Assembly: GCA_039619475.1 (NCBI GenBank)
Contig: CM077116.1
Coordinates: 296,712,464-296,776,463, forward strand
Length of the DNA stretch: 64,000 nt
Direction: 5' to 3'
Origin: Icerya purchasi
Lineage: Eukaryota > Arthropoda > Insecta > Hemiptera > Monophlebidae
The first letter of the stretch is position 1; each line of letters starts with the position of its first letter. This document shows, piece by piece, positions 1-11,445 of this stretch. The translations under genes were made by a program, and so were the position numbers. Under the pieces are notes generated by a model. It did no database searches and had not been told where the DNA came from. It saw only the letters and a program-made list of their open reading frames with translations.

Positions 1-105
1 TTTCACAATGTTATCCAGCATTTTCTGAAGTTCACTACGGCTATTTGCTATAAGAAGACTGTCGTCTGCGTATCTGATATTATTAACTGTTGTTCCATTT
101 ACTTA
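1..105 (-). pseudogene. LINE reverse transcriptase fragment (YADD box)
   Basis: The minus strand reads NNIRYADDSLLIANSRSELQ, the catalytic YADD region of a non-LTR retrotransposon reverse transcriptase. The stretch is cut by the window edge on its C-terminal side in the minus reading, so nothing more of the element can be judged. The wording resembles the RTE/R4-like elements often annotated as craniofacial-development-protein-2-like. It is a TE relic, not a host gene. Confidence 0.75.
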
Positions 106-555
106 TACCGTTCGGAAACTATTTAAGCACGACCGATCAGCACAACAAGCAGCAGCGTTATCAAGAGTTTCGAGATCGAGCACAATCCCAAAACTATTCG
201 TCTCACCACCGTTGCCAAAATCTAAATAAGAGCGGACTCTAAACAGTTATATGTCGCCTCCTTAATATAATCTTCGGAGTTTCTGAACGTAAAACCCAAC
301 CTTCTATTTTCTTTGCTGATTGTATTTATTATGTGAGTATTAAACGTAGACTCTTGAAGTCCAAGATTACTCGTAAATCTACAATTTCTATTTTAGTTTT
401 CGTAGTAATTTCTTCAATATTACAAGTAGATTTTTTAGCTGTAAATTTCCGTATAAAAGTAATATGATACTATTTTGATTTATTAAGGGGTAATCTACCT
501 TTATAAGTGTGCTCTATTTTTTATTTCTTTGAATATTTTCGCATTACCTACCTGA
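106..555. other. no recognisable gene
   Basis: AT-rich spacer between two LINE pieces. Frames are short and broken, and I recognise no motif. Confidence 0.4.
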
Positions 556-559
556 TCTT

Positions 560-830
560 TCAGAATGTTGAATCGCCCAGAATTAAGTCATTAACATATA
601 ACAAAACTAATAACGGTCCTAAAGTTAATCCTTGTGGAACACCCAATATGCAGCAGAAATGCGGAGATTTCACAGTTGAAATAGCAAAACGATGACTCCT
701 TTCGGAAAGATAACTCCTAAATAATTGCAACAACTTAAAAACCAAATTCGTAAAGTTTACTTACGAGAATGTTACGATCCACTTTATCGAACGTTTTCTA
801 GAAATTTTTGTATAAATTCCATCTACCTGA
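560..830 (-). pseudogene. Jockey-like LINE reverse transcriptase fragment
   Basis: The minus strand gives FDKVDRNILVSKLYEFG, then LQLFRSYLSERSHRFAIS and GVPQGLTLGPLL with LYVNDL. This is the palm region of Jockey-type reverse transcriptases (FDxVdh...L, SYLsdR, GVPQGsvLGPLLF). It lacks the YADD box and all flanking domains and has frame breaks, so it is a dead internal fragment. Confidence 0.75.
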
Positions 831-3200
831 AAGGATTTATTCCGTGTATATTATTAAATTTATAACTATGGAAAACAACTTTTAGAAATTCACGCTGTTT
901 AAGTACCTTTGCGCCATCCTCCTCTTCGAATAGGTCTATAATAACAGTCTATTGCACACTCAAGTAGGTTTTTGTCACTGGCCAAATTCGTAACTATTTC
1001 ACCTATATGTTCTGATTTTTATTCTTCCCCATACATTCGTATCGAATTCTCCCGCGTATATTGCTACAATATATCAAAACGTGAAAATCGGACTATTTAG
1101 CTATTTCAAGTTTCAGTACCTCTAATAGTATTTCCAATTTGTTCTCCTAGAAATTTTTTTTTCTATCTTTTTAACAAGAGTAGTTATCCAAAACGGCACT
1201 GTGCAATAATTATTTAAACGGAATTAAAAGTAAATCAACGAAATATAAAACAAAACTGTGCGTTAGAATTGGCCTAAAACGGAATGCCGACTCAGCAGTT
1301 ATAACGTAAGAGCACACATTGTCAATTAGCAGCTACGAACGCAAAAACATTCGACTTCTCGACAACAATATAACTATGTCATCCTAAAGTATTGTAACGA
1401 TATCTATTTGAGACATTTATTTTGTTTTGGAAAGAATGACATTTTTTTATTATTACTTTTTTTTTTTACGGCTCGTTATGAAATGGATGTACCCAGATTC
1501 TAGTATAAAAAAGAACATTTTAAATTTTGCCATTTTACAATATACTTATATATAGGAAGCTAGAATTGAGATTACCGATTGAGATGGTAAAAAAAGAATA
1601 AATATGAGATCGTACAGAATTTCAGATACAATAATTTGGAACAAAAAAGAAAACATTCTAAGAGAATTTTAAGAGAACGTAACGTATATTATAGCAGGGT
1701 AGTAAGTAAGTGGGAATGTAAAAGACACGAAGGTTGCATTTAGAATGAGAAAAACGAAGTAAGCTACGATACAGGCGTAAGATATGGAAAATCTTAAAAA
1801 TCTATTAAAAATCAGACAAAATAGGGTTGTTGGAAGGTGAGGTTGAGTAATCTGTGTGAATTTAAAAAGGAAAAAAAACAAACATCTGCCCATATTATGA
1901 TATAGTGACATTTTCGATACGATGTTAGAGAATTAATGTCATCGGAGTCTGAAAAAAATTAACGGAGACAAATTTATTTAGACTGATTGCAGCTGTTACG
2001 GGCCAGAGGATCAGCTATTTGCCTTGAATTTCCATGCGGTCAGACACCAGCAAGAAATTAATTTTAAACTTCAGCGGAACGGAATTTGAGAAATAAAAAG
2101 AAAACGGAAATTTGTAAACGCGAAAAGAGAAATTATAGAACACTCCTAGAATCGGTGACTAAGAGGAATTTACTGGGAGAAGAACAAGAATGAATAAGAA
2201 GGACTGCTCGAAAAATAGAATTAATTCCGGCGAATAAGAAGGAGGAACAAAGAACAGGGAATTTGATTGATTCTGAAATATTAAGAGATGTTAAAGAAAA
2301 GAAGAAATCGAAATTGACTTTCCTTAAGAATTATAAAAGATCGGCATCGGGAGGTGCAATCCTCATAATGCGAAGGATCGAATTTATATATCGTACGCGT
2401 GTGTATGTGTTTAGACGAAAGAAAACTGACAGTAAAACTAAAATTAGCTTTTCCGGAATCTATCGTATTGTTTTTTTATTTTTTTTTAACGCAATTAATT
2501 TATTTCATTTTAAATTCCCCACCCTGCATATTTTTCGTTAACTCGTATTAGCGTTGGTATAGATTTTTTAGAAATACTTTCTTCAGTCGCAGTAAGCTAT
2601 CGTGTCTGCAGATACAATTTTCATTTTCTCATTTGCTCCAAATATGAGATGATGGCCTCTTTTGTTTCCCAAGATATCACGCGACTGCAGAGACCAACAT
2701 TATTTTCATCCATTCTAGTTACATATTTTTTTTTTGATATTTTTTCCACCTCCCGCCTCTATATTAAAAACTTTTCACAGCTAAATGCTTCCCTGTAATT
2801 CCACTCATTACATTAGTAAATAAGCAACAGCATTATATTCCGATGTCTTCCCACCCACTTTAACCATATCCCTCCCCTTGCTCCTTCGTAAACTTATTCA
2901 CGCGCACAGAGAACTATTATCGGTAACCTTTGAATTTCCGATGTATCACAGAGATTGCTCAACAAGTCGGAGATAAAAAACAGTCGATTTCTAGGCCCCC
3001 CTATTTTAACGAGACCGGCGCTGCTTTTTCAGTTACATAAATTTTCTTCCCTTCCTCGTACATCCTTACTCAAATCATCTAACCTACTCTTCAAATTTAA
3101 AAAAAAAAAACAAAAAAAAATGTAATATTCTTTCTACATACATCGTGTTTTTATTTTTTCGCTCTATCATTTTTGATCTTTACTTAGCTGCCCACTCCTT
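831..3200. other. AT-rich intergenic DNA, nothing recognised
   Basis: Long A/T homopolymer runs and no sustained reading frame beyond about 90 codons. The small open frames near 1669-1911 and 2263-2541 show no domain or bounding splice site that I recognise. Confidence 0.5.
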
Positions 3201-4340
3201 TTTTAAAAGGAGACGTAAATCATCGAATTCTTCGCTTAAACTAAACCCGTGAATAACGTATGTCGAAACGACCGAACTATACTAACCGTTGTTAACGAAG
3301 AAAACTGAAACGGTAACGATAACCGCATGCAATTAAAGTCACATAGTTCGCCCGTCATCCTTATGTCACCGTACCAGAAAGGACACCTTCGCAGCAGTAC
3401 AACCGAATAACGGCCACCAGCAACACACTGCACCGTGACTTTACACGAAACGAAAAACTAATCGAACTGTGACGAATTTTTCGTTACTTTTCATCTTTCC
3501 GTCGACGATTCGATCGTCGACACGGACTTAACGTGTTCTAAACTCGCGTCACGGAGAAACGCGTAACGTCAAAACGAACAACGATCACCGTTCCCGCGAA
3601 CTGCGAACTACGGATGGCACGGCATTAAGTTCAAGCGACAGTGGAATGCCAGGATAGTTCACGTTGTTCGACAGAAAAACGGACACAGAAGGTAGTTTTC
3701 GAATGCGCGCGACTCCTTCCAAGTAACCTAGTTCAGTTCGTAAACTAACAGCTGAACGCTCTAGCGGCGCGCACAATAACAGCTGACATACCAGAGCACC
3801 AGCCTCAGTTCACGTCGCACACGAACGTTCAACTTAATATAAATAGATATTCGGTCGCTAACAACAATATTTCATTTTCATTTCTTTCCACCCCACCTGC
3901 GACACCCCGTTAACGTGCTACTACATTGTAGCGCACTGGCTCCATCCGTAATTTATATTACCGTACAAATTAATGAATAACGTAAAGAATTCGGTCGGTC
4001 GACAGGAATTACATACGATATGCGAATAGGCGTTTTGCAGCAAAAACAAGCTCCTGAAAGATACTCTCCCCGGACCATCGGATAGCCTCTACGCGCCATT
4101 TTTCTGTTTTTGATCGAATACGGTTTCGGTACCACCGCAACAACGGTGCGCATATGAAAGCGACTTAATAGAGTCGCAGGACCGATTAAAGTCGTACACG
4201 GCAGCGATGAAGCCGCAACACAACACATCCTACTCTTAATTTGGTTTGGTAGAGAATTTATTCGGCGGGTACACCGAATCGTGCCAGTACGATGCCTGGA
4301 CAGTTTTAAGATAATTACGGTTCTCGAATTTTATGTAAAA
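3200..4340. promoter_or_regulatory. CpG-dense island with TATA-like box
   Basis: About 1.1 kb stands out from the AT-rich surroundings by its frequent CpG dinucleotides and lack of A/T runs. It carries no convincing coding frame; the minus open frames at 3236-3433, 3585-3776 and 3953-4228 are unlike any family I know. A TATA-like TATAAATAG lies at 3838-3846 on the plus strand. An inverted repeat with 9-base arms GTCGACGAT and ATCGTCGAC around TCG lies at 3501-3521. Retained CpG can mark a germline-unmethylated promoter or first exon, but it could also be a young GC-richer insertion. The direction of any transcription is unknown. Confidence 0.35.
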
Positions 4341-4780
4341 TGCGTGCGCACATTTTTTACTTTTTGCTATATACTGTAACGAAAATTAAAGTAAAACCAC
4401 ACCACGTAATTTCGCAGTATTTTTCGTTTTCTGCTGACGACGCAAGAGTATCGTTACCGATTAATCGTTATTCTCTAACGTTTAGTTCGATTTTTAATAT
4501 CGGCCGTCATTAATAGTGATCCGCATTGTGTCATTTTAGATTACAATTTTCAATTATTATTCTCATATTTTCCTTCATTAAATCATTAAAAGTCTCCAAT
4601 ATCCGGATCAAATAACAGGAAAATAAATGAAGGTGTAGTAATCGATGCGTGAGCAAGGAAATGTACACAAATGTTTCTAGAAATCCTGCATTGTAATTTC
4701 GTTCTGCTCGCAAACCGCAACAATATTCATTCGTTCTTCCTTATTTTCCAATGGACTTTATACGGTTTATTTTTTATTGA

Positions 4781-4865
4781 GGTGAAACTTTTTACGGCAC
4801 GGTAGGGAAAAATTTTCGTTACGCGTTAAACGTAATGTAGGTATGTATTTGTGTGTATGTGAAAG
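4781..4865. repeat. direct repeat, copy 1, left of MITE
   Basis: This stretch (GTGAAACTTTTTACGGCACG onward, ending TGTATGTGAAAG) recurs at about 5198-5285 with few differences. The 4866-5176 transposon sits between the two copies, so it inserted into or beside a tandem duplication of about 85 bp. Confidence 0.7.
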
Positions 4866-5176
4866 CATGGGCGTCGCCAGCGGGGGGCAGGGGGCAGCTG
4901 CCCCCCCCCGAGTCTGGAAACTTTTTAATCAACTAGCCATAATGAGTATTCATAGGCGCGTAATCATGAACAATTTGCCAGAAACCCACGAAAATTATGT
5001 TTTAATTAAGATTTTATTCTTGTTTAATAAAATATTAAGTTTTTACAACTTGTAAATTTTATTTTCCCTATAACTCATATCCTCTTTCTATCATCTTGCC
5101 CCCCTCCCCCTCCCCGGCGGCTGGAAACTCTTCTTGCCCCCCCCCCCCCCCGACTCATCGGCTGGCGACGCCCTTG
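4866..5176. mobile_element. hAT-type MITE, copy 1 (CGTCGCCAGC ends)
   Basis: The element starts CATGGGCGTCGCCAGC and ends with the complement of CAAGGGCGTCGCCAGC, giving 16-bp terminal inverted repeats. The flanking octamers tgtgaaag (4858-4865) and tgtgtaag (5177-5184) match at 7 of 8 positions, as expected for a hAT target duplication. Just inside the ends are long G runs (left) and C runs (right). It has no transposase frame and is non-autonomous. A second copy lies at 35572-35839. Confidence 0.8.
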
Positions 5177-5197
5177 TGTGTAAGTATGTATAAGTGA

Positions 5198-5285
5198 AGT
5201 GAAACTTTTTACGGCACGGTAGGGAAAAATTTTTGTTACGCGTTACACGTAAGGTAGGTATGTATTTGTGTATATGTGTAAGTAT
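5198..5285. repeat. direct repeat, copy 2, right of MITE
   Basis: Second copy of the roughly 85-bp unit seen at 4781-4865, with the same GTGAAACTTTTTACGGCACG start and the same GT-rich end. Confidence 0.7.
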
Positions 5286-5406
5286 ATATAAATGTCTGTC
5301 TGGGTCTAGTAGTATACCAAAATGAGTAAATGTATAATTAAATATTTATACTACGGGACTTCGCATAGTGTACAGTTTATGAGCATTCTCATATATATAT
5401 ATATAT

Positions 5407-5883
5407 AACTCGGCCACTTTGGCCTCGCAAGGGGCTGTGCCCATTGACACCTTCTGCTTTCATTCCTATCTCTTTCTCTTCTATACTTTGTATAAAATGA
5501 TCAAAATTTACAACGTAATTCTTACTAGCATCAACACACACAAAAAATAACATAACCACAAAAATCCTATTCTAACATTTACCTTCCGTTATATAAAATT
5601 AAGACATTTTTTCGTTACATTTTTCGTTACACATTTCATTACATAAAATTGTGACATTTTTTAAATAACAATAACAAAAATCCTACAAAATATAACAAAC
5701 GTTACATAAAATTGGGACATTTAGCGTTACATAAAATTGGGACATTTAACGTTACATAAAATTGGGACATTTTTTTGGGACATTTAGCGTTACATAAAAT
5801 TGGGACATTTTTTTGGGACATTTAGCGTTACATAAAATTGGGACATTTTTTCGAATGGAGGGTAGCCTAAGAATTACGTTGTA

Positions 5884-5890
<7 letters not shown>
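5407..5890 (+). mobile_element. TA-flanked minisatellite element, copy 1 (Helitron/DINE-like?)
   Basis: Between two (TA)n tracts lies a unit starting AACTCGGCCACTTTGGCCTC and ending GAATTACGTTGTAATTAATA. A near-identical unit lies inverted at 42772-43030, which defines a dispersed family. The middle holds a minisatellite (5589-5853) of GTTACATAAAATTGGGACAT units, which the other copy has only once. The architecture of conserved block, expandable tandem core and TA-rich target is like DINE-1/HINE elements, but no diagnostic Helitron end was identified on this copy. There is no coding capacity. Confidence 0.6.
5589..5853 (+). repeat. minisatellite of 25/38-bp units
   Basis: GTTACATAAAATTGGGACAT starts at 5701, 5726, 5751, 5789 and 5827. 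The spacing is 25, 25, 38 and 38 bases; the 38-base units carry an extra TTTTTTGGGACATTTAGC-like half-unit. Decayed copies extend left to about 5589. It lies inside the element at 5407-5890. Confidence 0.85.
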
Positions 5891-5920
<30 letters not shown>

Positions 5921-6030
5921 ATAAGTACGTGTACACACCACTCTATAGAAAGATATTCACGATACGATATATTATACATTTAGTCTGTTAGTGAGTTTTT
6001 AAATCATATGGACGCCTCGCTAAAATCATC

Positions 6031-6267
6031 GTGTATGAGAAAATACCTATGATTTTATGTGGAAATTTTAATGTCAATTTTTTTGCTTTAGACAATTCTC
6101 TACAATTGATTGAATTTTTAAAAGACAATTTGAACTTATCTGTATAAAATAACAGGATGATATCAACGACAAAATCAAATACAACGATTGATGCAGTGTT
6201 TTCAAGATTTTTAGATGATATTGAGTGCAAAACTTATATTTCTTATTTTAGTTACCATAAGCATAAC
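6031..6267 (+). pseudogene. endonuclease (EEP)-like fragment of a mobile element
   Basis: The plus strand reads PMILCGNFNVNFFALDNS, LIEFLKDNLNLSV, a stop, then STTKSNTTIDAVFSRFLD and YISYFSYHK. G(D/N)FNV followed by TxxxTTIDaVF is the metal-binding and substrate part of exonuclease-endonuclease-phosphatase domains carried by some Helitron/Helentron proteins and LINEs. An in-frame TAA follows LNLSV, so it is dead. The exact parent element is uncertain; the wording fits Helentron-associated endonucleases better than Jockey ones. Confidence 0.5.
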
Positions 6268-6649
6268 TGAAATAGACCAATGATAATGATACTTTTTTAT
6301 AAATGTACATATATAATAAAATTTTTTGGATTTATTATTTATTGAAAATAAAAATTTTGTTTATACTGATACATTTTCCATCCTAAAAATTAATTTAAAA
6401 TAAAACTTTATTATAGAATTTAATACATATAAGCCAAAAGTTTCACTTCCTCCGCGTGTACACATTGATACACGCATCATTTTTTTTTTTTTATTTATTC
6501 TTCGTTTTTCGAATAAAGCTTAGCACTAAATTATTACACTACTCGGACTTTGACACTTTCATGATTACTTTTTATCATTTTATATTAATTTACCAAAAAC
6601 AATTTCGCTTTCTATCAGCTTCAAATTCATGTTTGTTCGCGTATATATA

Positions 6650-7190
6650 TGTATTTAGTGATTTTAATGATTCTTGTTCATTCGAAAAAGTGTACCAGTT
6701 AGCGGTAGTCCAATATCATTCAGTATCCGTAAATATAAACCGAGAGTGTAATCATTAAAAAACGTGATAAAATACGATGTAATATTTTATTATTGTAACA
6801 GACGCGATTAACTTAAAATACGGTAAATTTACCGTAGAAACGTAATTTAAAAAAATTAAAATATTATCAATGTTATAATTAACAAGAATAAATTTGAATT
6901 TGAATAAAGAACCCGATTTTTTCTGTAGCCACATGGACCGATTTTAATGATTTTTCGTTCATTCGAAAGTGTACCAGTCAGCAGATATAACTCTACTGAT
7001 ACAAATCGATGAACATAATCTAGGTAGCGATCAAAAAACAGAAAAAAGTAGTGTGGTTCTTTTAAATAATTGTTTTTATTCGTTAATAAAACGAACGCGA
7101 TTGACTTAAAATATTATTAATAGGTAATTTAAAAAAATTAGAATATTATCAATGTTAATTAACACGGATGAATGTTGATTCAAATGAAGA
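6650..7190. repeat. diverged tandem duplication (~250 bp unit)
   Basis: Copy 1 starts near 6655 (GATTTTAATGATTCTTGTTC) and copy 2 near 6940 (GATTTTAATGATTTTTCGTT). Both continue through TTCATTCGAAA..GTGTACCAG, a GCGATT(A/G)ACTTAAAATA stretch and TTAAAATATTATCAATGTT. The copies differ by substitutions and a short insertion. Coding capacity is absent. Confidence 0.6.
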
Positions 7191-7309
7191 AAATTAATAT
7201 TTAAGAGCCCCAAAGCGCACATTAAAAAACTTGTTATTTTTTTAAAAAAGCCGATTATTAACGAGTGACAAAATTGAAATACTATGCCAAAAATCGTGAA
7301 ATAAAATGT

Positions 7310-7695
7310 TTTTTTTTTTCTTTTTTGTTAAGATTTACTATAAAAATTTAATAAAAATGGGCTAAAAAGAAAATAATAAGGTATTTCAGAGTGATTATAA
7401 GAATTAATATATTTTTATAATCCTTATGTAACATTAATCCTTTAATTAGAGTCGGCATGGAAATCACAAATTACAATAATTAAAAACCGCATTAAATATT
7501 CCTTAAATTTTTTCTAGATATCATAATTTATGATTTCCGTGCCTATTCTAATTAACATTTTAATGTTTTGTATAAGAATTATTATAATATCATCCTTTAA
7601 GGTATATTTCACTATATAAGATGTATTATTTACCTTTTAGCGCATTTTTATTCAATTTTCATAAGTAAATCTTGAAGTCGGTATTTTTTTCCCTT
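7310..7695. mobile_element. palindromic (fold-back) MITE, copy 1
   Basis: The left half contains AATAAAAATGGGCTAAAAAG, GTATTTCAGAGTG, then GTCGGCATGGAAATCA. The right half is its imperfect complement: TGATTTCCGTGCC, ATTTCACTATATAAG, TTTTAGCGCATTTTTATT. The whole folds on a centre near 7503 with arms of about 185 bases. The outer sequence (AAATACCGACTTCAAG-like, C/GCTAAAAxGTAAATAAT) is shared with the palindrome at 53920-54234, so the two belong to one family. Confidence 0.6.
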
Positions 7696-7712
7696 GGGGG
7701 GGGGGGGGGGCG

Positions 7713-9265
7713 TTTTTTATTAATAATTATTTTAAATTTAATTTCTACTCTGCTAAAAGGACGACGCACTAGAAAAACGTATTCAGTGAATTTGCCTTCC
7801 AACTACTTTTTCATCCCTTAGACACTTGTTCCATTACTCGAATCGGTTCTTTTACAAATTTATGGAATAAATATGACAACATTGTCTAACTCCGTTTTTT
7901 ATATTAGCATTTACATTTATATTGTCATATTTTGCAGTTTATACATCCAGTCCGCGCTCTTGAGAGGTCTATAAATGTTCTATAATTTTCGCAGTTGTTA
8001 TAGATTGCAAATTATTTAATAATCAGATTTTTACAATACCGTGGAAGTATATTCTTGTGAATTACTCAAGAAGCAGACATCGCTATGCAATAAATTAAAA
8101 AAAAATATACGTATATATATATACAAAATACACATACTTACATATATGTGACATCGTTTTTGTACCAAGAGTAATATAAAAAAGTTATGTGAAAAACCGT
8201 TATGAAATATGTAGCTAAAGTTGTAATAGAAATTGCAACACAAACCGTAATTTTTGTTTTTTAAAGAATGATGTAGTCCATTTAAATCTATTCTTCTAGA
8301 ACTTTCATTTGAAGGTCCAAGACATTTTCCCATGATAAGATCCGAAGCATAACAATAAACATATATATATATGTAAATTCCCAAACTTCAGTGTAACCAT
8401 TTTAATATTTGATATTTAGAACCAATTTAACCTGATATGTTTCCGTGCAAAATATGTAAGACATCGGCAATTTTCGTCATTTTTGATTTCCGCATAATTT
8501 TATGCTCTTTGAAATATATCTTTCATAAGTAAATTAGAAATTCAAACTGAAATGCTATGATATTTAAAACAAAAATCAAAAATAAACAAAGGCGTAAAAA
8601 CGTTTTCAAATACACGGAAAAACTTTTCCGTTCTATACTCTTTTTATCGATATGTAATTATATATAATTCTTGCGCTGTTAGTTATGCAGAGATGTTTAT
8701 TGTGTGAATCCAAATAGGTCCGTTTGACCCGAAACTGTATAATTATAGTAATCAAACTTTTCATCGATAATAGTTAAGAGATTATCGCTGTACAAGGTTT
8801 GCCGGTGCATTCGCAGATTTTAGTGAGTTAATGTGCCTCAGTTCTAGCATGTTCATCAATTATTTCAGCCTATGGTGTAAAATTCTTTGTAGAAGGGTGA
8901 GAAGAAATTACACAGTAGGGAGGAGGGGGATAAAAACCACGTTGGTACCTTTTTTCCCCCGATTTACACAAATTCACCCTACATAAACATATTCAAAACG
9001 CAAAGGTATACGCTAATGCTGGTAATAATAGCATAATAATAAAAAACTCAAAAATATAAAAATGGCCCAAAAATTATTATTAAGACGATTTTAATAATTT
9101 CAGTAAATGGACGCTTGGCACGGAATTATTTATAAGCAAATAAATCGAATGAGCCAAATATTCGAAATAGAAATAAACATAAAAGACATAATCCAAAAAT
9201 TCTGTAATAACGAATACGCCCATTAATTCTGTAAAAGAAAGTTCATATATGCGTGCTTTTTCTCA
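7713..9265. other. AT-rich intergenic DNA, nothing recognised
   Basis: A G-run at about 7696-7710 ends the preceding element. The 117-codon minus frame at 8031-8384 is low-complexity tyrosine/isoleucine translation of (TA)n tracts and is not a credible gene. Confidence 0.45.
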
Positions 9266-9274
9266 TCTCTTTAA

Positions 9275-9600
9275 AACGTGAAAGAATTCAAATACTTAGG
9301 AATATATGTGTATATACAGACAAATATTTATAACGAAAAAGTGACACATCCGAAATTTAAATACAAAAATAATCAATACCAGCCTTATACACCTATGAAA
9401 CGAAACCGGTTTTGTTCTATGAAATACATTAAGTAGGCACTTTAATACAATAATAATATGTCTAGAACTATTTTTGTTTATAAATTTGAAATGAAACTAA
9501 GAAAACGGAAATCATTAAAAATAAGCAAAAAAGTGTTTAAAAATTATACTAATGACTTTAGATGAACTCATCGGTGTAATGAAAATAATGAAATGTTTCT
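9275..9600 (+). pseudogene. possible LINE RT C-terminal remnant
   Basis: The plus strand has RVKEFKYLGIYVYIQTNIYN. FKYLG(v/i)xI is the recurrent motif just after the catalytic domain in RTE/Jockey reverse transcriptases. The rest is broken by stops, and the match is short, so confidence is low. Confidence 0.35.
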
Positions 9601-10244
9601 CAAAATGTACCATCATTATTACTGACTGTCAAAATACAATACAAATAACATAAAATTACCAACTGGACGAAAAATTCAAACGATAAGAAATCGAAACAAA
9701 ATATATTAAGTTTTAATAAAATTGTTATAAATAATCCTCGAATGTGTATTAAAAAACAAAACGAAAAAATGTGTACAAAACGAAAAAATTGATCGAAAGG
9801 ATGGCGCATAGATTAAGAGAAAGTTACATTATTAGCTTTTTTTTTCATTCCGATTATTTTCTACGTAATTTAAACAAATGCACATGATTTAGACTACTAC
9901 AGTTCAAGCCGTTAATAATATTAATTGTAAAAATATCATCTTTCTTATGTAGAAACGCATATAATAATGTCGGAAACTCGCATAGTTTTGAGACCTAACA
10001 AAGAAATAAAATGCTTCAATAATTAAATATGATCTTAACAATGCTGGAAAAAATTGAAAGGCAAAAAGATACAACTAATATTTTAAATTATAACACTTAC
10101 GTAAAATTATGTTCTGACTAAAAATATTTCGCCAATATCTTAAAATGGAACATACTTTGTACTAAGGCATACTAAGGCATATTAAATTAAATCGGTTTCA
10201 AATTAAGTCCCTCTATCCAATATTACAATACCTACATTGAGGTA

Positions 10245-10310
10245 CCGAACATACATACACATATACATGCATATACATACATACATATGCATATATATGT
10301 ATGTACATAA
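10245..10310. repeat. (CATA/TATG)n microsatellite
   Basis: Run of imperfect CATACATA and TATGTATG units immediately upstream of the mariner relic. Confidence 0.8.
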
Positions 10311-10456
10311 TCGTGTTTTTGTTATAGCGCGCTAATTATCATTTCTATCTGACCTTGACAGATGACAACCTTCAGTAAGATGACACGTCGTCTGCCTTCA
10401 TTAGTTACCAGTCTACAACTGTAAGAGTAAATACATGCGAATTAAAAATAAGTCTT

Positions 10457-11445
10457 ATGGAGCAGTGTGTTGTGCAAAATTTTAATTTTAAAATTGGTAA
10501 AACTTTTACTGAAACATAGTCTTTGCTTCATTAGCCACACAAGAACTGTACCAGTCTTTCATAATGCCACCAGCAGTTTAAAAGTATGTAGTTAGGCTGA
10601 AGTTCGATTAAGGTCGACTTAAAATTGGAACGCTTATACACACCGACTCGTGAAGAAAACATTTATATAATGTTCTATATAATTCACGAAAATCGTCGTC
10701 GTTCGTCTGTGTAAAGAGTTAATGAAAAAGTCAACATTAATATAAGATTGTTCAATAAAATTTTTACCAAAAAAAAGAAAAAATACTATGACACGCGTGC
10801 GTTTCTATAAACCTTGTGTTACATTTATTAAAGACAAAAGAACACGTTCTGGGATTAACGAAAAGTTGTTCAACTGTACTAATATTGACGAAAACTTCAC
10901 TAAAACCATCACAACAAAGGATACAACTTGGATTTATGGCTACAATGTAGAAACTAAAGTGCTATCATCGCAACGAATTGAATTAATGTCACTCTGAGTA
11001 AAAAAAAAAAAAAAGCACAAAGCTCTTATTGATTGTTTTTTTGGATTACTTAAGAGTAGTTAATTATAAATTCGTGTCACATGACGTCCATTAGTAGTGA
11101 GTTATATGTAAACGTTTTGATGTGTTTAAGCGCGAAGGCATACATCGAAAGACTCTGCCCTGGTTGCTGGAAAACTGGGTATTGCACCACGAGAATGTGC
11201 CAAACTATTAATCTGCACTTGTCAGCCGATTTTTAACCGATAAGAAAACATTTATCTTTCCGCACCCATTGTGCTCTCCTGGTTTTAGCCCTCCACCGAG
11301 CTTTTCCTATTTCAAAAGTTGAAAACTATTTTGAAAGGACACAATTTTCAATGCGCAACGGGACTCAATAGAATCTGTCAGAATAGCTATGTATCACGAA
11401 ATCACTTTAGCAGTGACAAAAACAATGAAAATGATACATTATAAG
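10457..11445 (+). pseudogene. mariner-family transposase relic
   Basis: The start reads MEQCVVQNFNFKIGKTFTET, the typical mariner N-terminal helix-turn-helix opening. The middle frame at 10788-10997 carries TTWIYGYNVETKVLSSQ, the family's WxYxYdpEtKxqSsQW signature around the second catalytic Asp; here the motif has TT where most copies have DE, so that acidic residue is lost. Further on come FLDYLRVVNYKFVSHDVH and HHENVP (third catalytic box). HPLCSPGFSPP corresponds to HPPYSPDLAPxDF, then a C-terminal region. Several stops and frameshifts make it inactive. Its 3' end is duplicated in inverse orientation at 12100-12455. Confidence 0.8.

Noticed and set aside
3953..4228. 91-codon minus frame in the CpG-rich island
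   Set aside because: Composition alone keeps it open; no domain, signal or homologous wording was recognised.
5700..5850. Regular repeats that could suggest a CRISPR array
   Set aside because: Units are adjacent minisatellite copies without unique spacers, in an animal genome, inside a dispersed element.
8031..8384. 117-codon minus frame
   Set aside because: Mostly translation of (TA)n and AT-rich DNA, with Tyr-Ile repeats and no domain.
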